This document shows positions 30,227-37,427 of a DNA stretch of 37,427 nt, in pieces. The notes below the pieces were generated by a model. It was not told the DNA's origin, did no database searches, and saw only the letters and a program-made list of their open reading frames with translations. Every line of letters starts with the position of its first letter. The stretch's first letter is position 1. The stretch is from Streptomyces sp. SolWspMP-5a-2 (GTDB taxonomy: Bacteria > Actinomycetota > Actinomycetes > Streptomycetales > Streptomycetaceae): the NCBI RefSeq assembly GCF_900091845.1, contig NZ_FMCI01000322.1, forward strand, positions 1-37,427. Reading direction: 5' to 3'. The position numbers were made by a program, and so were the translations under genes.

Positions 30227-31810
30227 ATGGCACAGCAGCAGCGCGCCCAGGGCCCGTCCGACCCCGAGGCGACTGGCGGCGGTATGTCAGATGCGCCGGA
30301 GATGTGGGGCAACGGCGGACTTGTCGGGGACGGCCGGTACCGGCTGACCCGCAGACTCGGCCGGGGCGGCATGGCCGAGGTGTTCGCGGCCGAGGACGTG
30401 CGCCTCGGACGGACGGTCGCGGTCAAGCTGCTGCGCGCCGATCTCGCCGAAGACCCCACCTCCAAGGCCCGGTTCACCCGCGAGGCCCAGTCGGTGGCCG
30501 GTCTCAACCACCACTCGATCGTCGCCGTGTACGACTCCGGCGAGGACTTCGTCGGCGGCCAGAGCGTGCCGTACATCGTCATGGAGATCGTCGAGGGGCG
30601 CACCATCCGCGACCTGCTCCTCAACGCCGAGGCGCCCGGTCCCGAGCAGGCCCTGATCATCGTCTCCGGTGTCCTGGAGGCGCTCGCCTACTCGCACCAG
30701 CACGGCATCGTGCACCGCGACATCAAACCGGCGAACGTGATCATCACGCACAACGGCGCGGTCAAGGTCATGGACTTCGGCATCGCCCGCGCGCTGCACG
30801 GCGCGTCCACCACGATGACGCAGACCGGCATGGTCATGGGCACGCCCCAGTACCTCTCCCCCGAGCAGGCGCTCGGCAAGGCCGTCGACCACCGCTCCGA
30901 CCTGTACGCGACCGGCTGCCTGCTCTACGAACTCCTCGCGCTGCGGCCCCCGTTCACCGGTGAGACGCCGCTCTCGGTGGTCTACCAGCACGTCCAGGAC
31001 ATCCCGACGCCGCCGTCCGAGGTCTTCGACGCCTCGCCGCCGGAGCTGGACGGACTTGTCATGCGCTCGCTGGCGAAGGAGCCGGACGACCGGTTCCAGA
31101 CCGCCGAGGAGATGCGCGGGCTGGTCCAGTACGGCCTGCAGATGCTCTACGACCAGGGCGGCCACACCGGCACCTGGAACACCGGCCCGGTCGGTCTGCA
31201 CGACGGCAGGAACACCCCGGCGGCCGGGTTCGGCGGCACGCAGATGATGTCGCACCCGGGCGACCACGCGGGCACCACGCAGATCCCGCAGCCGATCCTG
31301 CCGTCCGGCTACGGCGGCGGGGACGACGGCGGCTTCGAGGGCCACGGCAACCAGGGCAGCGGCCGGGGCAAGCTGTGGATCCTCGCCGTGCTCGCGGTGA
31401 TCGCCGTCGCGGCGGGCGTCGCGCTGGCCCTGAACAACGCGGGCTCGGGCGGCGGCGGCAGCGACCCCACCAAGTCGCCGTCCGCGTCGGTGACCAAGGA
31501 CGACGACACGGCCAGCGAGACGCCGAGCGACGACGCGACCGACCAGTCCACCGGCACCGGCCAGGAGAACGGCACCGGCAGCAGCTCGGGCACCGGCTAC
31601 TCGCCCTCCTACCGGCCGTCGTCGCAGCCCCCGGAGACCGAGTCGGAGCAGCCGACGAAGGAGCCCACCGAGGACCCGACGTCGCAGCAGCCGTCGACCA
31701 ACCCGCCCCCGTCGCAGACCCAGAGCACGCCGAGCGACCCGACGGACGGCGGCGACGAGGGGGGCGGCACCGAGGGCAACGTCACCACCGGCGTCGGCGG
31801 CCTCGGCTGA
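30227..31810 (+). CDS. Membrane Ser/Thr protein kinase with Ser/Thr/Pro-rich outer tail
   Basis: 527 residues from ATG 30227 (GAGG five bases ahead); ATG 30284 is an alternative. The kinase domain (38-300) has GRGGMAEV (45-52), Lys67, HRDIKPAN (Asp165), DFGIA (183-187) and GTPQYLSPEQ, all intact. A Gly/His-rich linker leads to one membrane helix (about 383-405). The outer 120 residues are low-complexity Ser/Thr/Pro/Asp/Gln without a PASTA or other sensor domain, so it either sits in the wall or needs a partner to sense. It resembles the PkaA/PkaF kinases of Streptomyces; which one I cannot say. Confidence 0.92.
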   Translation: MAQQQRAQGPSDPEATGGGMSDAPEMWGNGGLVGDGRYRLTRRLGRGGMAEVFAAEDVRLGRTVAVKLLRADLAEDPTSKARFTREAQSVAGLNHHSIVAVYDSGEDFVGGQSVPYIVMEIVEGRTIRDLLLNAEAPGPEQALIIVSGVLEALAYSHQHGIVHRDIKPANVIITHNGAVKVMDFGIARALHGASTTMTQTGMVMGTPQYLSPEQALGKAVDHRSDLYATGCLLYELLALRPPFTGETPLSVVYQHVQDIPTPPSEVFDASPPELDGLVMRSLAKEPDDRFQTAEEMRGLVQYGLQMLYDQGGHTGTWNTGPVGLHDGRNTPAAGFGGTQMMSHPGDHAGTTQIPQPILPSGYGGGDDGGFEGHGNQGSGRGKLWILAVLAVIAVAAGVALALNNAGSGGGGSDPTKSPSASVTKDDDTASETPSDDATDQSTGTGQENGTGSSSGTGYSPSYRPSSQPPETESEQPTKEPTEDPTSQQPSTNPPPSQTQSTPSDPTDGGDEGGGTEGNVTTGVGGLG

Positions 31811-31842
31811 CCGCCGCCAGGTCTGAATAGCTGGATCAGGCA

Positions 31843-31859
31843 GGCCGGGACGACCGGCC
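31843..31859. terminator. Short hairpin between kinase and phosphotransferase genes
   Basis: GGCCGG and CCGGCC form a 6-bp stem with a GACGA loop, one base before the end of the convergent gene. It is weak but in the right place. Confidence 0.4.
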
Positions 31860-32891
31860 CTAGTCGACGAACGCCGCGCGCACCGCGTCGTACTCCCGGG
31901 TCCACCACACCGCCAGCGCGGACGTGGCGGGGAACTGGGGGTCCGCGCGGGTGTCGTCGCGCTCGTAGTGCCAGCGCAGCATCCAGAAGTCGTTCAGGCG
32001 CTCCCACCAGACCCGGTGGGCGGCCGCCGCGAGCTGCGCGGGCGTGGCACCCGCAGCGCCCCGGTACGCGCGGGCGTACGCCCTCACCCGTGCCAGGTCC
32101 AGGGTGCCCGCCGGGCGCACGAAGAAGATCGCCGCGGCCCGCACCGCCTCCTCCGCGCGCGGGCGCACGCCCAGCCGGTCCCAGTCGACGATGGCGGCGG
32201 GCGCGTTCCCCCGGTAGAGCAGGTTGAACGGGTGGAAGTCGCCGTGCACCCAGCCCACCGACGAGCCGCTGGGCGGGCGCCGGTCGGCGTGCCGCTCCAG
32301 GAGCGCGCGGCGTTCCAGGAGGCGGTGGCGGGCCAGCGCGTCGAAGGAGTCGGCGGGGCGGTGCCCGCGGACCCGGCCGAGCAGGTCGTCGATGAGGGCG
32401 AAGGTGTCCCGCGGGTCGGCGCTCCGCGCCGTCTCCGCGGCCTCCCGCGCGGGCGCCGGCATCACCCGCTCCAGGCTCGCGTGCACGACGCCCAGCAGCC
32501 TGCCCAGGCGCGCGCACTGCCCGGTGCTGAGCTGCCCGCCGTGCCGGTGCCTGCCCTCGACCCAGGGGTGCAGCGCGTAGGCGTGCCCGCCGACCTCGGC
32601 GACCGTGCGGCCGTCCGCGCGGGGCAGCGGCGGCGCCACCGGGACGCCGAGCCCCGCGAGCCGCTCGGTGGCCCGGTGCTGGCGGGCGATGGCGGCCGGG
32701 TGCGCGGTCTCGGGGTCGAAGTGGTGCTTGAGGAAGTAGCGGCCCCGGGTGGTGCGCAGCCGGTAGCCCCGGTTGAGCAGCCCCTGTGCGACCGGCTCGC
32801 AGGCGAGTGCCGTACCGGCGCGGTACTGGCGCAGCAAGAGGTTCAGCGGGGGCGCGTGAGGCGCCGAAGGGGGGACGAGGGAGCGCGGCAC
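31860..32891 (-). CDS. APH-fold phosphotransferase family protein
   Basis: 343 residues. The aminoglycoside/choline-kinase fold is shown by YFLKHHFDPE near residue 52 (ATP-binding Lys), the catalytic loop VGWVHGDFHPFNLLYRG (about 214-230) and AIVDWDRLGVRPR with the metal-binding Asp. The family includes homoserine, choline, maltose and aminoglycoside kinases; nothing in the sequence or neighbours fixes the substrate, so a resistance role should not be assumed. The protein has an unusually Trp-rich C-terminus (RVWWERLNDFWMLRWHYERD). I see no strong Shine-Dalgarno sequence at ATG 32891. Confidence 0.82.
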   Translation of the reverse strand: MPRSLVPPSAPHAPPLNLLLRQYRAGTALACEPVAQGLLNRGYRLRTTRGRYFLKHHFDPETAHPAAIARQHRATERLAGLGVPVAPPLPRADGRTVAEVGGHAYALHPWVEGRHRHGGQLSTGQCARLGRLLGVVHASLERVMPAPAREAAETARSADPRDTFALIDDLLGRVRGHRPADSFDALARHRLLERRALLERHADRRPPSGSSVGWVHGDFHPFNLLYRGNAPAAIVDWDRLGVRPRAEEAVRAAAIFFVRPAGTLDLARVRAYARAYRGAAGATPAQLAAAAHRVWWERLNDFWMLRWHYERDDTRADPQFPATSALAVWWTREYDAVRAAFVD

Positions 32892-32956
32892 GCGCCTGAT
32901 GCTAGGTCAGGAGCTGCCCCCTTGAGCTGGGGTTTGTCACACTCGGTCACCTTCGG

Positions 32957-33382
32957 TCACGTCCTGTGCGCGAAGGGATGTTCCAGAGCGACGTCGTCGG
33001 ACCGAACCGACCAGAACTGCGGCTCGATGCGCAGATGGACGACGTCCCAGGGCCGTCCGTCGGTGTGCCGGGGGACCGGTCCGAACCGCTCCCACTGGGC
33101 CCGGGTCGGCTCGTGCTCGGCGCACGCCCCCACGATCTGCACGGACCACCGGCGCTCGCCCGGCCGGGCGGTGTCCAGGTTGTCCGCCCCGTACGCCACC
33201 ACGCTCCCGGCGCACGCCCGGTGGTGGCCGTGGCCCCGGGACATCCGCAGCAGGACCCGCCCGTCGTCCACGATGTGACGGGCGGAGGTGAGCAGCGGGA
33301 GGGCGTGCATGCTGGTGGCCACGCGCCCGTACTCGGCGCGGGCGAGCAGGTCGGCGGCGGCGGACTGATCGTCGGAGGCCAT
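32957..33382 (-). CDS. PNPOx-like flavin/F420-fold protein
   Basis: 141 residues forming a small split-barrel of the pyridoxamine 5'-phosphate oxidase superfamily: LLARAEYGRVATSMHALPLL (12-31), then GRVLLRMSRGHGHHRACAGSVVAYGADNLD and GERRWSVQIVGACAE. Many members bind FMN, F420 or heme and are not true PNPOx enzymes. Small members are common in DosR/DevR regulons, and the neighbouring gene is a DevR-like regulator on the same strand, which suggests a redox or hypoxia link. That is inference. It starts MASDDQSAAA with GTGGAAGC ahead. Confidence 0.75.
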   Translation of the reverse strand: MASDDQSAAADLLARAEYGRVATSMHALPLLTSARHIVDDGRVLLRMSRGHGHHRACAGSVVAYGADNLDTARPGERRWSVQIVGACAEHEPTRAQWERFGPVPRHTDGRPWDVVHLRIEPQFWSVRSDDVALEHPFAHRT

Positions 33383-33651
33383 GCTTCCACTGTCGGCCGA
33401 CGGGCCCCGCGGCCACAGAGGCGACGGCCCCGCTTCGACCGGGACTTAAGACCCGGAGCCCGCGCCGGGCCGGGGATGGCGGCAGCGGTGTCGCCGTCCC
33501 CGTGCCGGAGGTCTCGCCCGAGGCGTCGCCGTCCCTCTCCGCGGCCCCGTCGGAGGCGTCGCCGTCCCCGTGCCGGGAGTCCCGTCGGAGGCGTCGCCGC
33601 CCCTCTCCGCGGCCCCCGCCCGAGGCGTGGCCGCCCTCTCCGCGGCCCCCG
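33383..33651. other. Intergenic region dominated by a tandem repeat
   Basis: There is no credible gene. The left third carries a CCCGG/CCGGG dyad near 33452-33469, a possible terminator. The rest is the 33-35-base tandem repeat annotated separately. Confidence 0.5.
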
Positions 33652-33657
33652 CTACTG
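33490..33657. repeat. Alternating 33-35-bp tandem repeat (A-B-A-B-B')
   Basis: Five units begin GTCGCCGTCC or a close variant at 33490, 33525, 33558, 33593 and 33627. Units 1 and 3 share CCGTGCCGG; units 2, 4 and 5 share CTCTCCGCGGCCC. The array is therefore a duplicated two-unit block plus an extra B. It ends in the last codons of the response regulator. There are no unique spacers, so it is not a CRISPR array. Confidence 0.8.
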
Positions 33658-34332
33658 CCGCTGGCGCTCCGCCTGCATGCGGGCCACGTAGGCGGCCGCC
33701 TGGGAGCGGCGTTCCATGCCCAGCTTGGCGAGCAGGCTCGACACGTAGTTCTTGATCGTCTTCTCGGCGAGGTGCAGCCGCTCGCCGATCACCCGGTTGG
33801 TCAGTCCCTCGCCGATCAGGTCCAGGATCCTGCGCTCCTGCTCGGTGAGGTTCGCCAGCCGGGCGTCCCCGCGCGCGCTGCCGCCCTCGCGCAGCCGCTC
33901 CAGCACGCGCGCGGTGGCGACCGGGTCGAGCAGGGAGCGGCCCGCCGCGACGTCCCTGACGGCCGTCAGCAGCTCGTTGCCGCGGATCGCCTTGAGGACG
34001 TACCCGGAGGCGCCCGCCATGATCGCGTCGAAGAGCGCCTCGTCGTCGGCGAACGACGTCAGCATCAGGCACCGCACCGACTCGTCCGCCGAGCGGACCT
34101 CGCGGCACACCTCCACGCCGCTGCCGTCCGGCAGCCGGACGTCCAGGACCGCCACGTCGGGCCGGACGGCCGGGATCCGGGCCAGCGCGTCGGCCGCCGT
34201 ACCGGCCTCGCCGACCACCTCGATGTCGTCCTCGACGGTGAGCAGCTCGTGCACACCGCGCCGGACCACTTCATGGTCGTCGAGCAGAAATACCTTGATT
34301 TTTCGGTCTTCGGGCACGAAACGCAGTCTCAC
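33652..34332 (-). CDS. Orphan NarL/DevR-family response regulator
   Basis: 226 residues from GTG 34332. The receiver domain has the acidic pair Asp18-Asp19, phosphoacceptor Asp64 (AVLDVRLPDGSG), MLTSFADD and Lys113 (GYVLKAIRG). A LuxR-type helix-turn-helix follows (LTEQERRILDLIGEGLTNRV, then EKTIKNYVSSLLAKLGMERR). The LLDDHEVVRRGVHELL and YVLKAIRGNELL wording is that of DevR/DosR homologues. No histidine kinase is adjacent. From memory, the S. coelicolor protein in this position (SCO3818) is an orphan DevR-like regulator phosphorylated by a distant kinase. It precedes the second bkd operon divergently. Confidence 0.88.
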   Translation of the reverse strand: MRLRFVPEDRKIKVFLLDDHEVVRRGVHELLTVEDDIEVVGEAGTAADALARIPAVRPDVAVLDVRLPDGSGVEVCREVRSADESVRCLMLTSFADDEALFDAIMAGASGYVLKAIRGNELLTAVRDVAAGRSLLDPVATARVLERLREGGSARGDARLANLTEQERRILDLIGEGLTNRVIGERLHLAEKTIKNYVSSLLAKLGMERRSQAAAYVARMQAERQRQ

Positions 34333-34696
34333 ACAGGGGCCGGTCCCCCGCCCGTGGCCAGACTCTTCCCGTGACCTGGCTCACCGGGATAACGTGCCGT
34401 TGTTCCGGCCCCCTGCGACGCTGTGACCAGGAACTGTTCCCGGCTTTCGCGATTTACTTGGATATCCAAGCAAAAACGCAGGTCAGGAGGGGTTTCCCAG
34501 AATTGTGGAGCACTGGGTAACGTGCGTGTTGCAGGGCGCTCGCCGGGGCACCTTGTCACGCCTGTGCCGTACGGGCCCACCCACCCTGTGGGTCCGCGCA
34601 CGCGCAGGTGAGCCGCGCCCCCGCGCTCCTCACCAGGAGCGGGGGACACCCTGCACCCGGCGAACCCGGGATGCCGGACCGACGGAGGAGCAACAC
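34333..34696. other. Divergent regulatory region before the second bkd operon
   Basis: A 364-base gap without a supported gene; frames that extend bkdA upstream lack a ribosome site. It holds the perfect palindrome at 34457-34470, a smaller GGAACTGTTCC dyad (34430-34440) and an AT-rich stretch (34445-34480). GACGGAGGAG just before 34697 is the bkdA ribosome site. Confidence 0.5.
34457..34470. promoter_or_regulatory. Perfect 14-bp palindrome CTTGGATATCCAAG
   Basis: It is a complete, uninterrupted palindrome in the AT-rich part of the spacer, 227 bases before the bkdA start. It is absent from the first bkd promoter. It is a strong operator candidate; the binding protein is unknown to me. Confidence 0.6.
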
Positions 34697-35878
34697 GTGA
34701 CCGTGGAGAGCACTGCCGCGCACAAGCCGCGACGCAGCGCCGGGACCAAGAGCACGGCCGGCAGGCGCACGACCGCGAAGAAGCCGACAGGCGCCGAGCC
34801 CGACCTGGTCCAGCTGCTGACGCCCGAGGGCGCCCGCGTCAAGAACGCCGAGTTCGACAAGTACGTCGCCGGCATCACCCCCGAGGACCTGCGCGGCCTC
34901 TACCGCGACATGGTGCTCACCCGCCGCTTCGACGCCGAGGCCACCGCCCTCCAGCGCCAGGGCGAGCTGGGCCTGTGGGCGTCGCTGCTCGGCCAGGAGG
35001 CCGCCCAGATCGGCTCGGGCCGGGCCCTGCGCGACGACGACTACGTCTTCCCGACCTACCGCGAGCACGGCGTCGCCTGGTGCCGCGGGGTCGACCCGAC
35101 CAACCTGCTCGGCATGTTCCGCGGCGTGAACCACGGCGGCTGGGACCCGAACACCAACAACTTCCACCTCTACACGATCGTCATCGGCTCGCAGACGCTG
35201 CACGCGACCGGGTACGCGATGGGCATCACCAAGGACGGCGCCGACAGCGCCGTCATCGCCTACTTCGGCGACGGCGCCTCCAGCCAGGGCGACGTGGCGG
35301 AGTCGTTCACCTTCTCGGCCGTCTACAACGCGCCGGTGGTGTTCTTCTGCCAGAACAACCAGTGGGCGATCTCCGAGCCGACCGAGAAGCAGACCCGGGT
35401 GCCGCTCTACCAGCGCGCCCAGGGCTTCGGCTTCCCCGGCGTACGGGTCGACGGCAACGACGTGCTGGCCTGCCTCGCGGTCACCCGCTGGGCCCTGGAG
35501 CGGGCCCGCAGCGGCGAGGGGCCGACGCTGGTCGAGGCGTACACGTACCGGATGGGCGCCCACACCACCTCCGACGACCCGACCAAGTACCGGGCCGACG
35601 AGGAGCGCGAGGCGTGGGAGGCGAAGGACCCGATCCTGCGGCTGCGCGCGCACCTGGAGTCCGCACACCACACGGACGAGGGATTCTTCGCGGAACTCGA
35701 GGCGGAGAGCGAGGCGTTGGGAAGGCGGGTGCGCGAAGCGGTCCGCGCCATGCCGGACCCGGACCACTTCGCCATCTTCGAGAACGTGTACGCCGACGGG
35801 CACGCGCTCGTCGACGAGGAGCGGGCCCAGTTCGCCGCCTACCAGGCGTCGTTCGCGGACGCAGAAGGGGGCAAGTGA
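34697..35878 (+). CDS. bkdA: Branched-chain 2-oxoacid dehydrogenase E1 alpha (second copy)
   Basis: 393 residues from GTG 34697 with GGAGGAG six bases ahead. The first 35 residues are basic (HKPRRSAGTKSTAGRRTTAK) and absent from the first copy. The core carries ASLLGQEAAQIGSGRAL, FPTYREHGVAW, the thiamine-diphosphate motif GDGASSQGD ending in QNNQWAIS, and RMGAHTTSDDPTKYRADEE. It differs clearly from the copy at 18114 (for example GDGASSQGD versus GDGGTSEGD), so this is an old paralogue rather than a recent duplication. It leads a second bkdABC operon; E1 beta starts two bases after its stop. Confidence 0.93.
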   Translation: MTVESTAAHKPRRSAGTKSTAGRRTTAKKPTGAEPDLVQLLTPEGARVKNAEFDKYVAGITPEDLRGLYRDMVLTRRFDAEATALQRQGELGLWASLLGQEAAQIGSGRALRDDDYVFPTYREHGVAWCRGVDPTNLLGMFRGVNHGGWDPNTNNFHLYTIVIGSQTLHATGYAMGITKDGADSAVIAYFGDGASSQGDVAESFTFSAVYNAPVVFFCQNNQWAISEPTEKQTRVPLYQRAQGFGFPGVRVDGNDVLACLAVTRWALERARSGEGPTLVEAYTYRMGAHTTSDDPTKYRADEEREAWEAKDPILRLRAHLESAHHTDEGFFAELEAESEALGRRVREAVRAMPDPDHFAIFENVYADGHALVDEERAQFAAYQASFADAEGGK

Positions 35879-35879
35879 C

Positions 35880-36860
35880 ATGGCGGCGGAGAAGACGGCC
35901 CTGGCCAAGGCGATCAACGAGTCGCTGCGCCACGCCCTGGAGACGGACCCGAAGGTCCTCGTCATGGGCGAGGACGTCGGCAAGCTCGGCGGTGTCTTCC
36001 GGGTCACCGACGGCCTCCAGAAGGACTTCGGCGAGAGCCGCGTCATCGACACCCCGCTCGCCGAGTCGGGCATCGTCGGCACCGCCATCGGCCTGGCCCT
36101 GCGCGGCTACCGACCGGTGGTGGAGATCCAGTTCGACGGCTTCGTGTTCCCGGCCTACGACCAGATCGTCACCCAGCTCGCCAAGATGCACGCCCGCTCG
36201 CTGGGCAAGGTGAAGCTGCCCGTGGTGGTCCGCATCCCCTACGGCGGCGGCATCGGCGCGGTCGAGCACCACTCCGAGTCCCCGGAGTCGCTCTTCGCGC
36301 ACGTGTCCGGCCTCAAGGTGGTCTCCCCCTCGGACGCGTCGGACGCCTACTGGATGATGCAGCAGGCCATCCAGAGCGACGACCCGGTGATCTTCTTCGA
36401 GCCGAAGCGGCGCTACTGGGACAAGGCCGAGGTCAACACCGAGGCGATCCCAGGGCCGCTGCACAAGGCGCGGGTGGTGCGCGAGGGCACCGACCTGACG
36501 CTGGCCGCCTACGGTCCGATGGTGAAGCTCTGCCGCGAGGCCGCCGACGCCGCGGCCGAGGAGGGCAAGTCCCTGGAGGTCGTGGACCTGCGGTCGGTCT
36601 CCCCGCTGGACTTCGACACCGTCCAGACCTCGGTGGAGAAGACCCGCAGGCTGGTCGTCGTGCACGAGGCGCCGGTGTTCTTCGGGTCCGGCGCGGAGAT
36701 CGCCGCCCGGATCACCGAGCGCTGCTTCTACCACCTGGAGGCCCCGGTGCTCCGGGTCGGCGGCTACCACGCCCCGTACCCGCCGGCGCGTCTGGAGGAG
36801 GAGTACCTGCCGGGTCTCGACCGGGTGCTCGACGCCGTCGACCGTGCCCTGGCGTACTGA
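35880..36860 (+). CDS. bkdB: Branched-chain 2-oxoacid dehydrogenase E1 beta (second copy)
   Basis: 326 residues, starting at an ATG that immediately follows the bkdA stop. It shares GEDVGKLGGVFRVTDGL, DTPLAESGIVGTAIGLA, VRIPYGGGIGAVEHHS and VVHEAPVFFGSGAEIAARIT with the family and aligns by eye along its length with the protein at 19244. It pairs with the preceding E1 alpha. Confidence 0.94.
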   Translation: MAAEKTALAKAINESLRHALETDPKVLVMGEDVGKLGGVFRVTDGLQKDFGESRVIDTPLAESGIVGTAIGLALRGYRPVVEIQFDGFVFPAYDQIVTQLAKMHARSLGKVKLPVVVRIPYGGGIGAVEHHSESPESLFAHVSGLKVVSPSDASDAYWMMQQAIQSDDPVIFFEPKRRYWDKAEVNTEAIPGPLHKARVVREGTDLTLAAYGPMVKLCREAADAAAEEGKSLEVVDLRSVSPLDFDTVQTSVEKTRRLVVVHEAPVFFGSGAEIAARITERCFYHLEAPVLRVGGYHAPYPPARLEEEYLPGLDRVLDAVDRALAY

Positions 36861-36870
36861 GGAGAGGGTC

Positions 36871-37427
36871 GTGACGACGATGACGGATGCGTCCGTACGC
36901 GAGTTCAAGATGCCGGACGTGGGCGAGGGGCTCACCGAGGCCGAGATCCTCAAGTGGTACGTCCAGGTCGGGGACACGGTCACCGACGGCCAGGTGGTCT
37001 GCGAGGTCGAGACGGCGAAGGCGGCCGTCGAACTGCCCATCCCCTACGACGGGGTGGTGCGCGAGCTGCGCTTCCCCGAGGGCACCACGGTCGACGTGGG
37101 CACGTCGATCATCGCGGTGGACGTCGCGGGCGGCGCCCCGCCCGCCGGGGCCGAGGAGCCCGCGGCCGCGCCCGCCGAGGCGCCCGCGCCCGAGCAGGAG
37201 AAGCCGGCCGCCCGCACGCCCGTGCTGGTCGGCTACGGGGTCGCCGCGACCTCGACGAAGCGGCGCCCGCGCAAGGGTCCCGAGGTGGCCGTCCCCGCGG
37301 CGCAGGCGGCCGTCCAGGCCGAGCTGAACGGCCACGGACCGGCCGCCCCGGCGCCCGCCGCCGAGCGGTCGAGGCCGCTGGCCAAGCCGCCGGTGCGCAA
37401 GCTGGCCAGGGATCTCGGCGTGGACCT
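36871..37427 (+). CDS. bkdC: Branched-chain 2-oxoacid dehydrogenase E2 (second copy), cut by window end
   Basis: About 185 codons are visible, from GTG 36871 with GAGGAGAGGG ahead; ATG 36880 is an alternative. The lipoyl domain (10-90) carries Lys50 in VETAKAAVEL. An Ala/Pro/Glu linker follows, with VLVGYGVAATSTKRRPRK, which also has a counterpart (VLVGYGTTA) in the first E2. The subunit-binding domain begins at PVRKLARDLGVDL, where the window stops. The linker is shorter and more Pro/Glu-rich than the Gly/Ser linker of the first copy. Confidence 0.93.
   Translation, partial: MTTMTDASVREFKMPDVGEGLTEAEILKWYVQVGDTVTDGQVVCEVETAKAAVELPIPYDGVVRELRFPEGTTVDVGTSIIAVDVAGGAPPAGAEEPAAAPAEAPAPEQEKPAARTPVLVGYGVAATSTKRRPRKGPEVAVPAAQAAVQAELNGHGPAAPAPAAERSRPLAKPPVRKLARDLGVD

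Noticed and set aside
31860..32891. Aminoglycoside resistance gene
   Set aside because: Only the general APH fold is visible; no resistance-specific motif or context supports it.
33490..33657. CRISPR-like array
   Set aside because: Units are contiguous and degenerate, with no unique spacers and no cas genes nearby.
33446..34108. Alternative minus-strand frame through the tandem repeat, possibly a repeat-rich C-terminal extension of the response regulator
   Set aside because: The regulator has a normal helix-turn-helix end and stop at 33652; the other frame would need a frameshift and has no start.

Overview
The window is high-GC actinobacterial chromosome, almost certainly Streptomyces. The reasons are third-position G/C bias, frequent GTG starts, ATGA/GTGA/TGATG-coupled genes, a CCA-encoding tRNA-Leu(CAG), an FhaA-type FHA protein, a Bpa-type proteasome activator, two Ser/Thr kinases and two bkd operons. 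A perfect parS site and TTGTCCACA DnaA boxes suggest it lies in the core near oriC. From memory, the order resembles the S. coelicolor segment of about SCO3844 to SCO3815; I could not align it. I saw no transposase, integrase, CRISPR array or prophage gene.

Layout. 1-2400: start of fhaA, tRNA-Leu with strong hairpins, an azoreductase divergent from an HxlR regulator, then two DnaA boxes. 2485-5421: a DUF2252 protein, a J-domain protein and a rhodanese. 5435-10380: an acyl-CoA dehydrogenase with its own KstR-like operator, then the overlapping paaABCDE operon for phenylacetyl-CoA epoxidase, both on the minus strand. 10506-13448: a DUF5819/HTTM membrane pair that resembles SdpA/SdpB, and a SpoU-type RNA methyltransferase. 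13484-17431: paaN divergent from paaH-paaR. 17433-21756: the Lrp-type regulator bkdR divergent from the first bkdABC operon. 21811-25360: a MobA-like/DUF6457 fusion, a MoeA-like protein and a K+ channel with an RCK domain, with parS on the moeA/channel overlap. 25442-27996: a PIG3-type quinone oxidoreductase, a secreted collagen-like anchored protein and Bpa. 28233-31810: two divergent membrane Ser/Thr kinases. 31860-34332: an APH-fold phosphotransferase, a PPOX-fold protein and an orphan DevR/NarL-like response regulator. 34697-37427: the second bkdABC operon, cut at the window end.

How the parts connect. The TetR gene after paaH is probably PaaR. An identical 18-bp palindrome, matching as I recall it the core of the C. 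glutamicum PaaR site (ACCGNNCGNNCGGT), lies at the paaA promoter and inside the paaN promoter spacer. A one-mismatch copy lies in front of the first bkd operon, next to bkdR. This suggests a link between phenylacetate and branched-chain keto-acid catabolism. PaaK, PaaG, PaaZ, PaaJ and E3 are not encoded here. Several genes have a -10-like hexamer 6-7 nt before the start codon and no Shine-Dalgarno sequence, the signature of leaderless mRNAs.

Limits: all similarity calls are by eye from motifs and memory; nothing was searched or folded by program.
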